From positions 62,001 through 126,000 of the forward strand of contig QJNS01000031.1 of the NCBI GenBank assembly GCA_004154925.1: a stretch of 64,000 nucleotides of DNA. Reading direction: 5' to 3'. The translations under genes were made by a program, and so were the position numbers. The notes below the pieces were generated by a model, which saw nothing but the letters and a program-made list of their open reading frames with translations, ran no database searches and was not told the DNA's origin. This DNA comes from Monosporascus cannonballus (Eukaryota; Ascomycota; Sordariomycetes; Xylariales). The first letter of the stretch is position 1, and each line of letters starts with the position of its first letter. Positions 10,413 to 22,819 of the stretch are shown here, piece by piece.

Positions 10413-11700
10413 GTGCTCATTGCTGAATTCGGGCTTAGGTATTCCAATTCGCACCGTCCAACGGATACGAGTAACTTCTTCACCTTTGTGGCATTTGCCG
10501 TTGTCGGTGACCTCACATTCTCACAACTTTTCGGACTTGTCGGGAAAGGGGTGGACGTGGGAAAATACCACCGCCGCGAGTGTTGGCCTGCGGATCTTCC
10601 TTTGCGTCTTCGGTTCTACCAGCTGCAATCATACCTTCTGAACAACCCCCCCTCATTATCTGGCTGCAGACCCCCGTGGGTTATCTCGCTAATACATTGA
10701 AGACTGCGCTGCAGGAGCGATCGAAGAACCCGGATGCCCATTTCGACATGTCCACACATTGGTCCCAAGGTCTGGAGAATGCTAAGCCAGGTGATTACCT
10801 AAATCTCATTGGGCGTCACATCTTAGCAGCGGCTGTCTCCAGCCTCGGCGGAGGTCCGGGTAAGTCTTGTACTCCTTTACTATATCTATGTAGTGCCTCT
10901 TGGCTTCAGCCATCGTTTCGCACTGGTCAGAGACCGATATCTAGCACTGATCCCTACAGACACGGTTTCCTGTGGGATATAAACGTGAATCTGACACCTC
11001 CTTCGCAATCCAGATATGTTTGCCCGCCTGCGAAAGGGGATCGAAGATGCTTTTGACAGGGGTTTCTGCTAAACTGATGTTGTATCGTTCGAGGACGCGC
11101 CGCAACTTTCGTGCCTGGACGCTTGTATTCAGGAGCCCCCGCGTATACTGCCCTTGTTCCGAGTATGCACTGTTGACCCGCCATACGTTAGGCCTGCCCT
11201 CGCCAGCCTTTTATGTTGATGTTAATTGTTCGTCCCTGTGGACCTGCCGCGGAAAGTGCCCAAGGGCGGGATAACTATTGGAGATATGACGAGATGTTGC
11301 AGAGGGAACGACCCTGTCAGTCAACCCCAGGGTAAGATCAGATTGCGTGAACTCCACACCCTCCAGGAGAAAGTATCCACTGGGCTGTCATGGGGTGTCA
11401 TTGCCAAACTAGCGTTGAGACCGACTATTTCAGGTCGTGCAGCTACAAAAGGACCTTTGAGGGCATGACGCTCGAGATTTCAACCTCGACCGATGGTTCT
11501 CCCCCGGGATCACACAGCATAAGAAGTAGTTTATCCTGGTATTTACAATGGCAACGTTAACTCTCACAACACAGGAATCTGACAGACTGCGACCCTAGTT
11601 CAGCTTGAGCTGGGGCTCAAGCCCGGGGCAGTATCTTGCCAAGGTTCGAATCTTCAACCTCGTGGCGAGAAGAGGCGAGACTACGATCTCAGGCTGGCTT
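10413..11700 (+). pseudogene. Cytochrome P450 pseudogene
   Basis: Pieces of a fungal P450 appear in order but in shifting frames. FFTFVAFAVVGDLTFSQLF (about 10472-10525) is the WxNFxxFDVIGDLxF region. TALQERSKNPDAHFDMSTHW through AAAVSSLGGGPG (10700-10860) is the helix I region, ending at a GTAAGT donor. The next piece is DTVSCGI, then LLRNPDMFARLRKGIEDAF. ExxR follows as IQEPPR (Glu at 11133, Arg at 11142), then PRKVPKGGITIG, FNLDRW (about 11473-11496) and a heme-loop remnant ending GQYLAKVRIF (from 11599). In that loop the normal FxxGxRxCxG reads F-S-L-S-W-G-S-S-P-G: the heme-binding Cys is Ser. Several in-frame stops (near 10982-10995 and 11068) are not explained by introns. The N-terminal anchor was not found. 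A P450 origin is clear; activity is not possible. Confidence 0.82.
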
Positions 11701-11809
11701 ATCTGGAGAAAGAGTGACAGTGGGAGTCCTCTTTCACGCTTAACCCTTATGGCTGGCCGGCATACCCCACTAGGTGCGATTCTTCCCACTAAACACCTCA
11801 ATACTTAAA

Positions 11810-12587
11810 AAAGGAAAGGTTTTCTTTACAGACAAGCTTAAGCCCATCTACTGCGACTCACGTGCGGAGGCGTGTCGATTGCTCTTCAGGTGTCGGCTCC
11901 TCTGCCTCTACGAACACTGAATAGAAGCTGCAAGCCTGATACTCATCGGAAACATACTTGTTAATAAGTTTCGGATACTGTGTTTTTTGGAAAATCTATA
12001 TCAGAGGCTGGAGAGCGAAGTTGTACAAAGCCAAATCGGATGATATAGCAACGATAGGAGAACCAATGCCGAAAGCACTGGAGCGCAAAGTGTCAAGGAG
12101 TTGGTGCGGTGAGCATGTGAGTCTAATTAATAAGTGAGGCGGTGGCGCACGGGCCCCGATCTTAGGCGTCGTCAGTAGCGAGGCCCCTTAAGTTGAAATA
12201 CTAACGGGTATATAGAATATCCTGTTGAGATTGTCATCCAACATCAAGTTACGTTGCGGACCCAGAGCATTAGGACGTCCGTCAATGAGAGACAGAAACC
12301 AATGAACCTGGGTCTTCCGTTTCGGAACTGCTTAGGACCTCCGCGCTGCACGAAACGGCATAACCTCTTGCGGTGTAGAGCTGCCAAGTGGTCTTGTACT
12401 GTGGCCCGGACCATAAAAAACACTCAAGCCTATTTCTAAGACGTCCTGCAATCTTATCGAGAAGGCCCGCAAAACTTTCAACGTGAGAGACAGCTCTCAA
12501 GGCCCACACCGGCGATATGGATACGCCGTCAATCCCCTTCGAGACGGTGCCAGATCGGTTCTGGTATAGACGGGGACTTGGCTGTTC
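11810..12587. other. GC-island spacer, nothing recognised
   Basis: Between the P450 and MYND-type remnants I see only short, unrelated open frames on both strands and no convincing domain or repeat. Confidence 0.5.
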
Positions 12588-13316
12588 ATGCAGCGATACC
12601 ATGATCTCACGTCGGCGGCGCTGAACATCCGTAACCCCGCGGCCGTGGAAGCTGGGCTGAAGTATGGCCTCGACATGATGCGGCTGTGCCTCGGAGACAA
12701 CCGGGGCCTGCGCTGGCAGGTCCCGCCATTATATCTCCTTCTGTGGAGGGACCAGGAGGCATGCGCCTTAATCAAGTGGTACGCGACGGTGGTCACGGGC
12801 TCCTGTGATTGGCACGACATGGAGCTACCATTCCTGAACCTGCACGGCGAGGACGCTTTTGAGGGTTTCCAGGAGCATGGCGATAAAATGAATGACTTGT
12901 CCCAGCTGGTCACCATGACGAACTTCGGGGCCCGGCTGATGTTGGACGTAAAGGGGTTGAAGGATCATGTGGCGAGACACCCGAACCTGAGCTACGAGGA
13001 GAGGATGGAATGGGTGCGCGAGGGGGCGCTGAGCAACGTGCTTTGCGGTCGTAGGGAAGCGTGGAGCGAGACAACTTCCAGGACTTGGTGCATGACTTAT
13101 CGTCGCAGGTCGCCAAACTGTATCTCCGCGTCGAGTAGCTCAGTCAACATTACTGGTCGGCGCTGGGCCCCCCTGAGCGCTACGGAAGTGCTTTGCCCAC
13201 TCTGTATACCCCGCAGTCTTGTGAAGAGGTGATTCTCGTCTTCAGATACACATGGTATACATCGTCCGATTTCAAACCCGCCCTTGAGACAGCCAGGCAA
13301 TTCGTTCGTTGCTATC
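12588..13316 (+). pseudogene. MYND-finger-family protein fragment, frameshifted
   Basis: The first frame (12588 to about 13065) reads GLKYGLDMMRLCLGDNRGLR, VPPLYLLLWRDQEACALIKW, then MELPFLNLHGEDAFEGF and LVTMTNFGARLMLDVKGL. I recognise this as the C-terminal region of a fungal protein family annotated as MYND-finger proteins (conserved RDQExxxFLKWW and YLDIxGADVFE-like motifs). Near 13065 the match moves to another frame, QDLVHDLSSQVAKLYLRVE, one TAG at about 13137, then LPTLYTPQSCEEVILVFRYT and WYTSSDFKPALETARQFV. That is one frameshift and one stop. The zinc-binding N-terminus was not found, so it is a partial pseudogene unless an unseen intron bridges the shift. The mutations are not of RIP type. 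Confidence 0.6.
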
Positions 13317-14855
13317 GTGTATTATTGGGGCTTCTACACGGCATGTACCAATTTTACTCAGCGCGCAGCTAGATATGTCGTATCCCGGTGCATATCGGTT
13401 TTGCTGTCCATGCTAAGGCCGTGGTTAATGAACAGGATAGGCGGGTGATCAAAATTCCGTTGCATTCATGATGTATTGAGATGTTTACGATCTGATTGGG
13501 AAGTCTACGATCCGATTGAGCGTCCATTGATCTGGGAAGGATTGGCCCCACCGCTCTGGGCGTGCAAGGGGTGTTAATCAAGCTCGCTAGGTTCCTTATT
13601 GTTGATGTTCTTAGACCGTGATATCAACACCTAGATGTCGCCCGGACTCTCCAATACTATAGGTATGAGCATGAAGTCACGAACAGCTCATTCTCGGTTG
13701 CTTGCTAATCCGACTTTCTCTTTTGCCCCTTTGGCTTTGTCTTCAATTAGGATGCTATAATCCCTTAAACCGAGTAAAGCTTCGAAGCCGGGCTCTGAAA
13801 GGCTATCACCCTCGAGCAAGCCCGGTAATACATCACACATAGCTTTGGCAGCCCTATCCCATTGACGCTTGTTGCTCCTTGGCGACGGCTCCCGCTAATC
13901 GGCCACCCCAGGTCGCTTCGACTCTCGCTTGTATGCCGTGTCTCCGTCTGCAAGCTCCACCTCGAGAATACGATACCACCCTGGTGTCTCCCTCCGTTAC
14001 ATTATGCAGTTGTACGCTCCTCAGCTACGTAATTATGGTGTGCGTATCTGCCCCGCCGTGGCATTGTGCTTGGCGCCGGATTGCACACCTGCCGATTCGA
14101 CTCTGAAAAGCTGCCTTTCGCCATACGGTGCGAGCTTCCGACATAGATGCAACGGCTTATGACAGTGGCGTCCAGGAGGTCCCCGCTGGCCAGGGAGATT
14201 CCGTTCCCTACCGAATTTTGCTCGTTTCCTTGGCGACTTCAGCTCTACGATAGCAAGGGTAACGAGCTGTATTATATCTTATTAAGGGCTTTTTCGGCCA
14301 GTCGGGGATGCGGCGGACACAGTCAGAGGCCCATTGTTACACCCCCGACACCCTGTCGGCCTGGGAGACCGTGCCCCCTGGCTTTATTTGATATCCACGT
14401 ACTAATCGCCGAGGGCAGGAGAAACTGAGATGTTCTGTCCGGCTCATGGATGGCGCCGCTATCTCATATTAAGCGATCAATGGCACCGCTACCCTTGTAT
14501 AGCGGCCAGTTCAGGTTGGTGGGGTTCACCGTTGAGAACAGGGGTCTTCTCGGCTCTTTCCTGTTTTGTGGGCCTTCATTGATTCTCAGCCGGCAGCCGA
14601 ACAAGTCGGAAGCTGAGAATGCCTTGACATCCTTCCAATTCTTCATCATCGACCCCTTGTCCGATATATTCAGGTGGGCTTGTATTGTTATCGGGGGCGA
14701 TAATTCGCAGTTTAAATCCCCATTTCAACTTTGATCTCCATCCATACCGAGTATGGACACCACGTGCGGAGGTGCATCTTCAGCAAGGGATCACTGCCTG
14801 TTGAATCACGGCGAGATAACTTTTTGCCGGGGTGTCACACCCAGCTACTCGGCGT
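13317..14855. other. GC-island spacer with weak frames only
   Basis: The stretch holds several open frames of 60-95 codons on both strands (for example plus 14147-14428 and 14450-14734). None shows a domain, a signal peptide with supporting introns, or a family resemblance I trust. It could hold further decayed genes. Confidence 0.45.
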
Positions 14856-14866
14856 GCATAAATAGG
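14856..14866 (+). promoter_or_regulatory. TATA-like box upstream of secreted protein
   Basis: GCATAAATAGG lies 90-100 bp before the ATG at 14956. A C/A-rich leader (CACCAACTCAGCACGAAG) and the start context CAAGATGC follow, as in well-expressed fungal genes. Confidence 0.45.
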
Positions 14867-14955
14867 CGGTAGACGCCCAACCCGTCGGATTCATTTCTCC
14901 CTCATCGCCCGGCCTCACCAACTCAGCACGAAGATCATTCCCAAGATAAGACAAG

Positions 14956-15535
14956 ATGCAGTTCAAGAACGCCGCCCTCTTCCTTTCCGCCGTCCCGGCC
15001 GCGATGGCCAACCTGCCCCCCACCCTTGAGCTGCGCGTCTTCCAGAACGGTCAGCGTATCGGCTGCGTCGACATCAACGGCAAGTTCGTCACGAACGCCC
15101 GCACCTGCTTCCCCTTCCGTGCCATGGAAATCCCGGGCTCAAACCACAGGCACCTCTGGTCCGTCTACGGCGGTAAGTGCAGCGCCGACTCCGGCGTCCT
15201 CGAGTGTTTTGCGCCCAGCGGCGAGCCATCCGAATTCACCGTAAGTCCTATCCAGCTACACCCACCCAACCACTCCGCCTCCCTCTCGTCCCGGAACAGA
15301 CACGGCAGTCTCCATGGTCCGACGACATCGCCGCAGTAGGCAGAGGTTCGCGATCAACTGAGGCTAATATCATTCGCCACCACAGCTGAACGGCGCTGAC
15401 CTTGAGCTCGTTGGCGCTGGCACTACCTTCTCCGCAGACTCGATCCCCGCGCTGGCGAGTGCTGGTGCCGACATCATTGTCGGAGATTCTGGCAGCGAGC
15501 AGTTCTTCCTTCAAGTTCGCCCCGTCTCTGGTTAA
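14956..15535 (+). CDS. Small secreted protein, RNase T2 C-terminal-like; candidate effector
   Basis: Two exons, 14956-15240 and 15386-15535, are joined over a 145-bp intron (GTAAGT...CACAG, phase 0) and give 144 aa. Residues 1-18 form a signal peptide (basic start, hydrophobic ALFLSAVPAA core, AMA cleavage site), so it is probably secreted. The mature part has Cys at 37, 51, 75 and 84. The pattern GCV-x3-GKF...C...GGKC...LEC, then EFTLNG and a GAGTTFSAD motif, resembles the C-terminal domain of fungal RNase T2 enzymes. The catalytic His motifs of RNase T2 are absent, so no nuclease activity is expected. The whole frame is open and shows no RIP damage, although it sits about 780 bp from RIP-mutated DNA. 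It shares Cys pattern and intron position with the protein at 41477-42199. An effector role is inferred from size, secretion and location. Confidence 0.82.
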
Positions 15536-16307
15536 GAAGTGGAAATATACGAGAGGGGCAACTTTGAAAGCCGCAGGAGTCGACTGGTACTGGATAAAGT
15601 GGCTGAAGTGGGCCTATGGCCGGAAGAACTGTAGCGGAATGCCGGATAGGGAATTGGTACATTGCACCACAATAACCTGCCCCATCAAACGTGGGCCACG
15701 TTACACTAATATATGTGCCACCCTTGATAGCTGCCACTCTGGGGTGAGGTAACCGGAACCCACTGTATTGCTATTGTGCAGAATATCATGGTTTTAGGTA
15801 TAATTTCAATCGGATTTGACCTTTTTAAGCATTGCGTTTCCCGTCAGAATTACTTGTAACCCGGTACGTCGCCGATATGCGACGACGGCGGCGGCGGCAT
15901 TAAATACCTTTCCAGCATCAGCCTTCCTAACATTCAATCCCCATGGTGCCCCCCTTTTCCGGGACAAAAATGGCCTTTTAGTAATAGTATACGGCGCGTC
16001 ACGACTGCGTACGTAATTGTGCAAAGGCAACGAGTAATAAATATGATATTGAAATGAGACTGCTAATTAAAACATATACAAAAGCATCTGCATTTAGGTG
16101 GTTGTTGGGATGAAACTGAATTGGTTAACAAGTTCCCTAGGGGACCCAAGAAGCTAACAGCTGCCAAAGTGCCTAGGAAAAGTAAAATATAACCGGAATA
16201 AGGTCGCTCTAATATATCCAGCAGTCCTACTGCTAGTGTTGATGATTTTACTATATCTCACCCCGGGAACTCGAAAAGTGGAATATGACGAGTCTGAGAC
16301 AATGGTT
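15536..16307. other. GC-island edge, nothing recognised
   Basis: This is the downstream region of the secreted protein. No supported gene is seen. GC content falls toward the transposon edge at 16316. Confidence 0.5.
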
Positions 16308-16315
16308 GGCAAAAC
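16308..16315. repeat. 8-bp target duplication, left copy (hAT)
   Basis: GGCAAAAC directly before TAGGGTGAGGGA. The right copy GGCAGAAC is at 37650-37657, with one transition between them. Confidence 0.75.
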
Positions 16316-16480
16316 TAGGGTGAGGGAGGAACCACCCACCGAAAATTACCCACGGCCCACGGGTACCCGCGGGTAATGCTAAGGATCCATGGGTGACCTA
16401 TGGGTCCTTGGCGTAAGTCAAAATTACCTGCGGGTACCCAATAGGTCCTTGGCAGAACCTATTAGGTACTTACGATTATT
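16316..16480 (+). repeat. Left terminal and subterminal repeats of hAT element
   Basis: A 12-bp terminal inverted repeat TAGGGTGAGGGA is followed by GC-rich subterminal motifs: CCCACGGGTACCCGCGGGTA, ATGGGTGACCTATGGGTCC, GCGGGTACCCAATAGGTCC, and TCCTTGGC twice. Such clusters bind the transposase in known hAT elements; here that is an inference. Confidence 0.75.
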
Positions 16481-16676
16481 TATTAGCAAAATACGTAAAT
16501 TTTAAATATATTAAAAAAAAAATAAGAAAATAATTTAATATAATTATAATATTATAAAAATAATACATATTATTTTTAAGCGAAATAAATAATACCTTAA
16601 ATTTAATTTTTTTTTAAAAATAATTTGAAAAAAATTTAAAATAATTATTATATATAATAAATTAAGTCCATTATAA

Positions 16677-17113
16677 TGTTACAGGAACAGGGGTTTCTGC
16701 CTCAAGGAGACCAACCTTTAAGGCCTAGCGCAAACCTATCACGGCTAAACTCCGGATAGGGAAACTTAGCCCTTAAGGTGATCTAATTAATCTAGGTAAT
16801 CTAAGTAATCTGGACCAAATTACATAAATCACATAAATCATATAGATCCATAATATATTTATTTTGAGAATTGGGATATATAATAAGCCGATTTTTTATA
16901 TAAATAATACCTATTTAATTTTCGCTTTTTAATTATTTATTTAAGTTTTTAATTAAAAAATAATTATACCGTTTTCTAATTAAAGGAAAAAGTTTTAAAT
17001 CTTTTTAATAAATAAATTACGGAATTATTTTTTGCCTTATTATTACTTACAAATTAAAATCTTTTTCGGATATTATTTATATTTTTAAATACATATATAA
17101 TAAGTTCGTTATA
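16677..17113 (+). repeat. 5' LTR of family B element
   Basis: 437 bp, TGTTACAGGAACAGGGGTTT to TTCGTTATA. Same length as the 3' LTR, but its right half is much more AT-shifted. Confidence 0.92.
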
Positions 17114-17299
17114 TTTTAATAATTCCTTAATTAATAACCAACAAATAATTTACCGTTTAATTAAGGCATAAACTTTTCTGAACTTTATATAAATAATAAT
17201 ATAAAATAACGTTTAGAAAATAAATAATATATCCGATCCCCGTTATTAATCGGTAAAAGATTAATAATTAAATTAAATAATTTATTATTTATTAAAAAA

Positions 17300-18545
17300 A
17301 TTCTCTAATTAATTAACAATATAATACCTCTTATTATTCGATTTTAAAGAAAATTATTTTTACAGCCCAAATAGTAACTTATTTTAACCCTTAAGGATAT
17401 TATTGAGGTCTAAAGAAAGAAATCGAAAAAAAATAATTAAAAAAAGGGTTAAAAAAATATGGAACCGAAATCCTAAAAAAAAAGAAAAAAAACTTATTAC
17501 GGAAAAAAAATTAAACTTTTTAACCCAGAAAATTCAAAGCTTAAAATAAGAAAATACTTGATTCGCCTAAGGAAAAAAACCGACTTTTCCGTAATTTGGC
17601 CCTGCCAAAAAACGAAATTAAGGAAGGAATTTTCGACCACTTTCGTTCGGAACAAAATAAACCCCAGAAAGAATTTCGATTCTGCTATTATTCGGAATAA
17701 ACCAAATACGCAAAAAAATTATTCCGCCCTTTAGTTACTATAAAATACCCGATATTAAAGGCTACAAATTAACGCCTCCCAAGCCTTATAATAGATTTAC
17801 GGATGTAAAAAAATTCTTAATCCAGGCCCGATTTTATTTTAAATTTTATAAAATTTTTTTTAAAAAAAAACTATTAAAAAATAATGGCCATTTCGTAATT
17901 ATTTATAAAAAAGTTTTCCTATAGTTCGAACTTATTATAAAAAATTACTTACAAAATTATCCCGAAAAATCTTTAAACATAATTAATTATATTTTCAATA
18001 AATATAAATACTTTTAAAAAAATACGAACTTTATTTAAAAATTCAAATAAAAAATAATATATAATTAAATAATTTTATTTTTTCTGCCAAACCAAATTAA
18101 CGTCTAAATATATAACCGAATTTAATTGCTTAATAATTATTTCTAACTTGTTAAAAAATATATTATTTTATCCTTATTATAACGGCTTAAAATCTCAAAT
18201 TAAGGATAAACTGTATATAAAACTTAAAATAGGATTTTTTATAAAATATATTAATAAAGCTATTATCGCCGACCGTCGCATTTTTAATCGGTATTTCGAA
18301 AAGAAAAAAACCGGCAAACGAAATAACAACAAAAATACTAATAACCGAACTAAAAAAAATAAAGGCAAACCTTAGGAAAAAACGAATACCGCTTCGAAAA
18401 AACTTAAGAAAAATAAATTTAACGTAAAATGTTTTAATTATGGCAAAAAGGGGCATTTTAAAAACGAATATCGTTTTTCCGTAAAAAGAAATTTTAAGAA
18501 AATTTTTTTTAATTTTAAAAGAAAATTAAAATAATTAAACAAAAA
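17300..18545 (+). pseudogene. Gag with zinc knuckle, family B
   Basis: Near 18427-18480 the plus strand reads KCFNYGKKGHFKNEY, a CX2CX4HX4C knuckle with two Cys changed to Tyr (TGY to TAY). An Arg/Lys-rich segment precedes it (KKKTGKRNNNKNTNNRTKKN). Upstream capsid sequence is partly readable with many stops. The matching gag of the truncated copy at 58000-59400 supports the limits. Confidence 0.8.
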
Positions 18546-19499
18546 ATTAATAATAAGGTAGAAAAAAAAAGGTTAATACGATTTCCTCCTAGCCAAAATT
18601 TATTATTATTATAACTACTTAAATTCAAAATAATAACCCAAAGTACGAAAATTATCCAATTTGCCAGGATTTTAAGGTTAAAGCCTATAAATATTACCTA
18701 GGATAAACGGTTTCCAAAATAACCATAAAATTAGGATACCTTTGTTATCTTGACGTATAAAAATGCAAAATACATAATGCAAACGGCCAGTTTTGGCCAG
18801 ATATTAATAATTATAAATAACTGTCCCCGGAATTTTATAAGCTCCCAAAATGTACCATTTACCAAAAAAACACCACCGGAAAAATCTTACAACTTATTGT
18901 ACTTTACCGCTTATTACCGTAACGATTATTTCGTTTATTTCAAAGCCAAAGAAAATAATAACTTTTGGCCTAGATAAAACGAAAAAAATACTTACCGAAC
19001 CTGACGATAAATGCAGATATACAGAAACTTTCCGATAGCTAAAATACCTTAGGTTTTATTATTTATATCTTAATTCAAAACGGAATTAAAAAGTTATATC
19101 GCAAAAATACTTATATTATGCCCCGACGCTTTGTATTTAATACGAATTTTTAAATATAAGAATACTTTTTTCGGAAATATACTTTTTCGACCTTATAACC
19201 TAGAAAATATAAAATTAAAGGATAAACCAAAAAATTAATTACCCGCAAATACCAATTAAGCAAAAAAAAATAATACAAATATTTAAATAATTATTATACC
19301 AAATAAGTAATTAAAAAAGCTCGAAAATAAAAACGCTTTTTCGCAAATAAATTATATTAATTAAAAAACGATAAAAACCCTTAAAAGTAAAATATCGAAA
19401 AACCTTAATATATAAAACCTTATGTAAGGTAACGAAAAAAATATATAATTAAATCGAAATTTCCTTTCGATATAAGGGCAAAATATTTAAAGCCATAAT

Positions 19500-20700
19500 T
19501 AATTTAAAAGCAAAAAACAATTTTATTTCCCTTATAATGGCAAAAAAACATCGGATTCCTTAAAAATATAAGCTGAAATTTTATAAATTACGTATAATAA
19601 ACGAAAACTTGTTTACGTATGAAAACGGACGAATTTTATAGGAAATTAAAAAATTCCTAGTACGGATTTAAAAATACCAAAAACGGATTTTACTGAATAT
19701 TGCCGATATTTCCGAATACGATATTATCCTGGAAATGCCATAGCTCAGGTTTAATAATTTACATATTAACTGGAAACATTAAACACTTTTATAAAAAAAT
19801 AAGCTACTTAAAAAAAAACAAAAAATTTGCTATATCATTAAGGAAATCCAAATTGCAAATTAAGCCTTCACAGTATTACCGGAATATAGACGATTTAAAA
19901 AACTATTCAAGGACCGAAAAAACCACGAATTACCACCTTATAATCAATAAGATCATAAAATACCCATCAAAAAAAAACACCATCCTAAATTTCACAAAAT
20001 TTATTATATAAACCTTAATAAATCGAAGGCCTTATAAAAAAGCATTTAACTTAACCTAAAAAAATATATTTAATTTTTTAATTCTCCAGCTGGATATCCC
20101 GTCCTTATAATACCAAAAATTAAAAATGGAAAGCAGAAAATTAACGAAAATAAGAACCTAATTTTTAGAAAAGTAATTAATTATTAATAGTTAAATAATA
20201 TTATAATTAAAAATAAATATCCTTTAACCTTTATAAATACGTTAAAAAACGTTAATAAAATAAAATAATTTATTACATTTAATTTCCGAAACGGTTACTA
20301 CCGTATCAAAATAACTAAAAAAAAAAATAAAAAACGGTATTCAGAATAATATATGGATTTTATAAATACAAAATAATACCTATAGGACTTACTAACGCTC
20401 CGGCCAATTTCCAACACCTAATTATAATTACGCTCAGATAATTTCTGGATAAATTTATATTCGTTTATCTCGACGATATCTTCATTTATTCCGAAATTTT
20501 GAAAAAATACAAAAAACAAATCGCCCAAATACTCCAAACACTAAACGAAATAAATATCCAAATTAACCCAGCCAAAAACGTATGGCATACGCAAAAACTA
20601 AACTTTTTAAGATACATTCTTATCTCCGGCCAAATTCAAATTTAACGTTCCAAAATAAAAGCAATTAAAAACTAACCCATCTCGGATAAGGCGACCGTTA
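19500..20700 (+). pseudogene. Protease-RT region of family B pol
   Basis: YDIILEMP-stop-L near 19717-19745 is the DILGMPWL motif at the end of the aspartic protease. Then follow LPPYNQ-stop-DHKIPIK (RT linker), a SPAGYPVL-like segment near 20090, FRNGYYRIKI near 20283-20315, and GLTNAPANFQHLI near 20385-20420. The catalytic YLDDIFIYS motif lies at about 20463-20490, and ending blocks LNFLRYILISGQIQ and KIKAIKN near 20600-20670. All are canonical gypsy RT blocks in the right order with RIP-type stops. Confidence 0.9.
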
Positions 20701-20899
20701 CAAATATCCGGCAGATTTTAAAATTTACGGATTACGTACGTAACCTAATTAAGGGATACGGAAATATAATCAGGCCATTAACAAAACTTATTACCAAAAA
20801 ATATATATAAAAAATTTAAACTCCCAAAAAAAAACGAAAAAAACGTTCCAAATCTTAAAAAATACAATTACTAACGGACCCATAATAAAATTACCTAAC

Positions 20900-21250
20900 G
20901 CAAACAAAAAAAAAACGCTTAAAAACGGATATTTCAAATTACGCCCTAAGCGCCGTCCTAAAATAGCTAAAAAAAATAATAATAAATAATACCCAATAAC
21001 GTATTACTTAAAAATATTCCGAAATGCAAAACTTAAATACCCAATTTACGACAAAAAACTATTGGCAATTATCAACATTTTCAAAGAATAAAAACCTTTT
21101 CTTAATAAAACGAAAAAACCTTTCGATATTTACTTTAATTATAAAAACCTTATTCGATTTATAAAAACTCAAAAACTAAATAAACGACATAAAAAATAAA
21201 TAATTTTTCTATTAAGGTTCAATTTCAAAATATATTACATCAAAAAAAAC
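20900..21250 (+). pseudogene. RNase H region of family B pol
   Basis: Broken frames between RT and integrase carry pieces compatible with the Ty3/gypsy RNase H (an SDAS-like start and YDKELLAI- and TDHKNL-like segments). Position in the pol order is the main support. Confidence 0.55.
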
Positions 21251-21459
21251 ATCCAAACAAATATTCTTAATCGCAAAGGAAATTACGATTCTAAAATCCC
21301 CCAAAAAACATACGAATACTACAGTATAATAAGGACAGTACTGTACAACTATGTAAAATAATAAAAAAACCAATTTCCGAACTTTTAATACGGTTTCGAA
21401 ATTCCTACAATACAAAAAACAGAAAAAAATTTAATAACTAAAAAGGTAACAAAAAACCA

Positions 21460-22300
21460 ACTATTATACCACGGCAAAATCTATATTCCTAAGAATTAAC
21501 AGGAACAATTTATAAAAGAATTTCACGAAAACCCATTATACGGACATTAAGGAATTTTCAAAACCACCAGACAACTATAAGAAAAATATAATTTTCCAAA
21601 ACTACGCCGTATAATCAAAAAAATAATCAAAAATTGCAACATTTGCAATAAAACTAAAGTAACACACCATAAGCCTTACGAATTATTACAACCTACCGAT
21701 ATTCCTAATAAAACATAAAATACCATAACTTAAGATTTTATCATTAATTTACCTTTATCTAAAAACCTAATTATTAAAATGAAATACGACGGAATGTAAA
21801 TAATTATTAACAAACTTACTAAATATAAATATTTTTTACTTTTTTAAAAAAAAACGCAACGGCAAAACAATTAACTTACGCCTTTATCAAATATTATTTC
21901 GATAAATACGGAATACCAAAAAAAATCATTTCCGACAAAAATACGTTATTTACTTCGAAATTCGGCACCAGTTTCTTTAAATAAATTGATATAAAACCTA
22001 AATTCTTAACAGCCTATTATCTCCAGACAAATAGTTAAACCGAAAAACTAAACCAAACTTTAAAACAATACCTCCGAAACTATATCAACTACTAGCAAAA
22101 TAACTAAATAAAATTTTTACTATTAATACAGATCGCTTACAATATATCTATTAACGAAAACATAAACGTATTTCTGCATACGGTTATATACGAATATAAT
22201 ATAAAAATAAAATAATCTAAACAACCGTTTAATAAGCCACCAAAAATTACGACGATTACCCCAAAAGCAAAAGCGCTAATAACAAAAATCAAAACAATTT
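21460..22300 (+). pseudogene. Integrase of family B pol
   Basis: An HHCC finger is seen as EFHENPLYGH and later NCNICNKTK. The core follows: DFIINLPLSKN (first Asp), NKLTKYKYFLLF, a helix with AKQLTYAFIKYYFDKYGIPK, IISDKNTLFTSKFG (second Asp), and TEKLNQTLKQYLRNYINY (catalytic Glu). The end reads AYNISINENINVFLHTVIYE (AYN-x-S-x-H-S-x-x-x-x-P-F in the family). All three acidic residues remain, but several stops interrupt the frame. Confidence 0.92.
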
Positions 22301-22639
22301 AAGCCCGTTTTTAAAATAAATTACGATTCCTTTAATAACGGATAACCCAATATTACAATAAAAAAAATTAAAAGATTAATTCTAACAAAAAAAAATAAGG
22401 TCTACCTGCTACGTTAAAAACAAAACGCAATTTCGAATATTTCACAGATTAAAACAAAAAAACCCAATAACAAACTCGATTTTAAAAAACTTAATCCATT
22501 CAAAATTAAAAAAATTACTTCCAAAACCAATTATCGATTATCGTTATCCAAAAACATAAAAATACACCTTATTTTTTATATATCTTTATTAAAACCAATA
22601 CCTAAAAACGCTCCGTTAAAAACAAACTTAAAATTTAAA

Positions 22640-22800
22640 AAAATTTTAACGAATACAAAATCAAATAAATACTGGATTCCAAAATAATTAAAAACAAAAT
22701 TTAATACCTAATCAAATAAAAAAATACTTATATAAAAAATATTTGGAAATTATTTAACCATTTAACAAACGCAATGGACCTAATTAAAACGTTTTACCGC
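22640..22800 (+). pseudogene. Chromodomain of family B integrase
   Basis: The plus strand reads ILDSKIIKNKI-stop-YLIK-stop-KNTYIKNIWKLF, which matches the chromodomain pattern VEEILDSR...YLVKWKGY...NTWEP with the two usual RIP stops at a Gln and the first Trp. Confidence 0.8.
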
Positions 22801-22819
22801 CAAAATCTTAACTAACCGT

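Noticed and set aside
15026..15389. Other plus frames over the first secreted-protein gene
   Set aside because: They are alternative frames of the spliced gene and its intron, low-complexity and without a signal peptide.
19700..20011. 103-codon plus frame, apparently intact
   Set aside because: It is a shifted frame over the protease-RT linker of gypsy family B. The true frame shows YDIILEMP, PPYNQ and later RT motifs.
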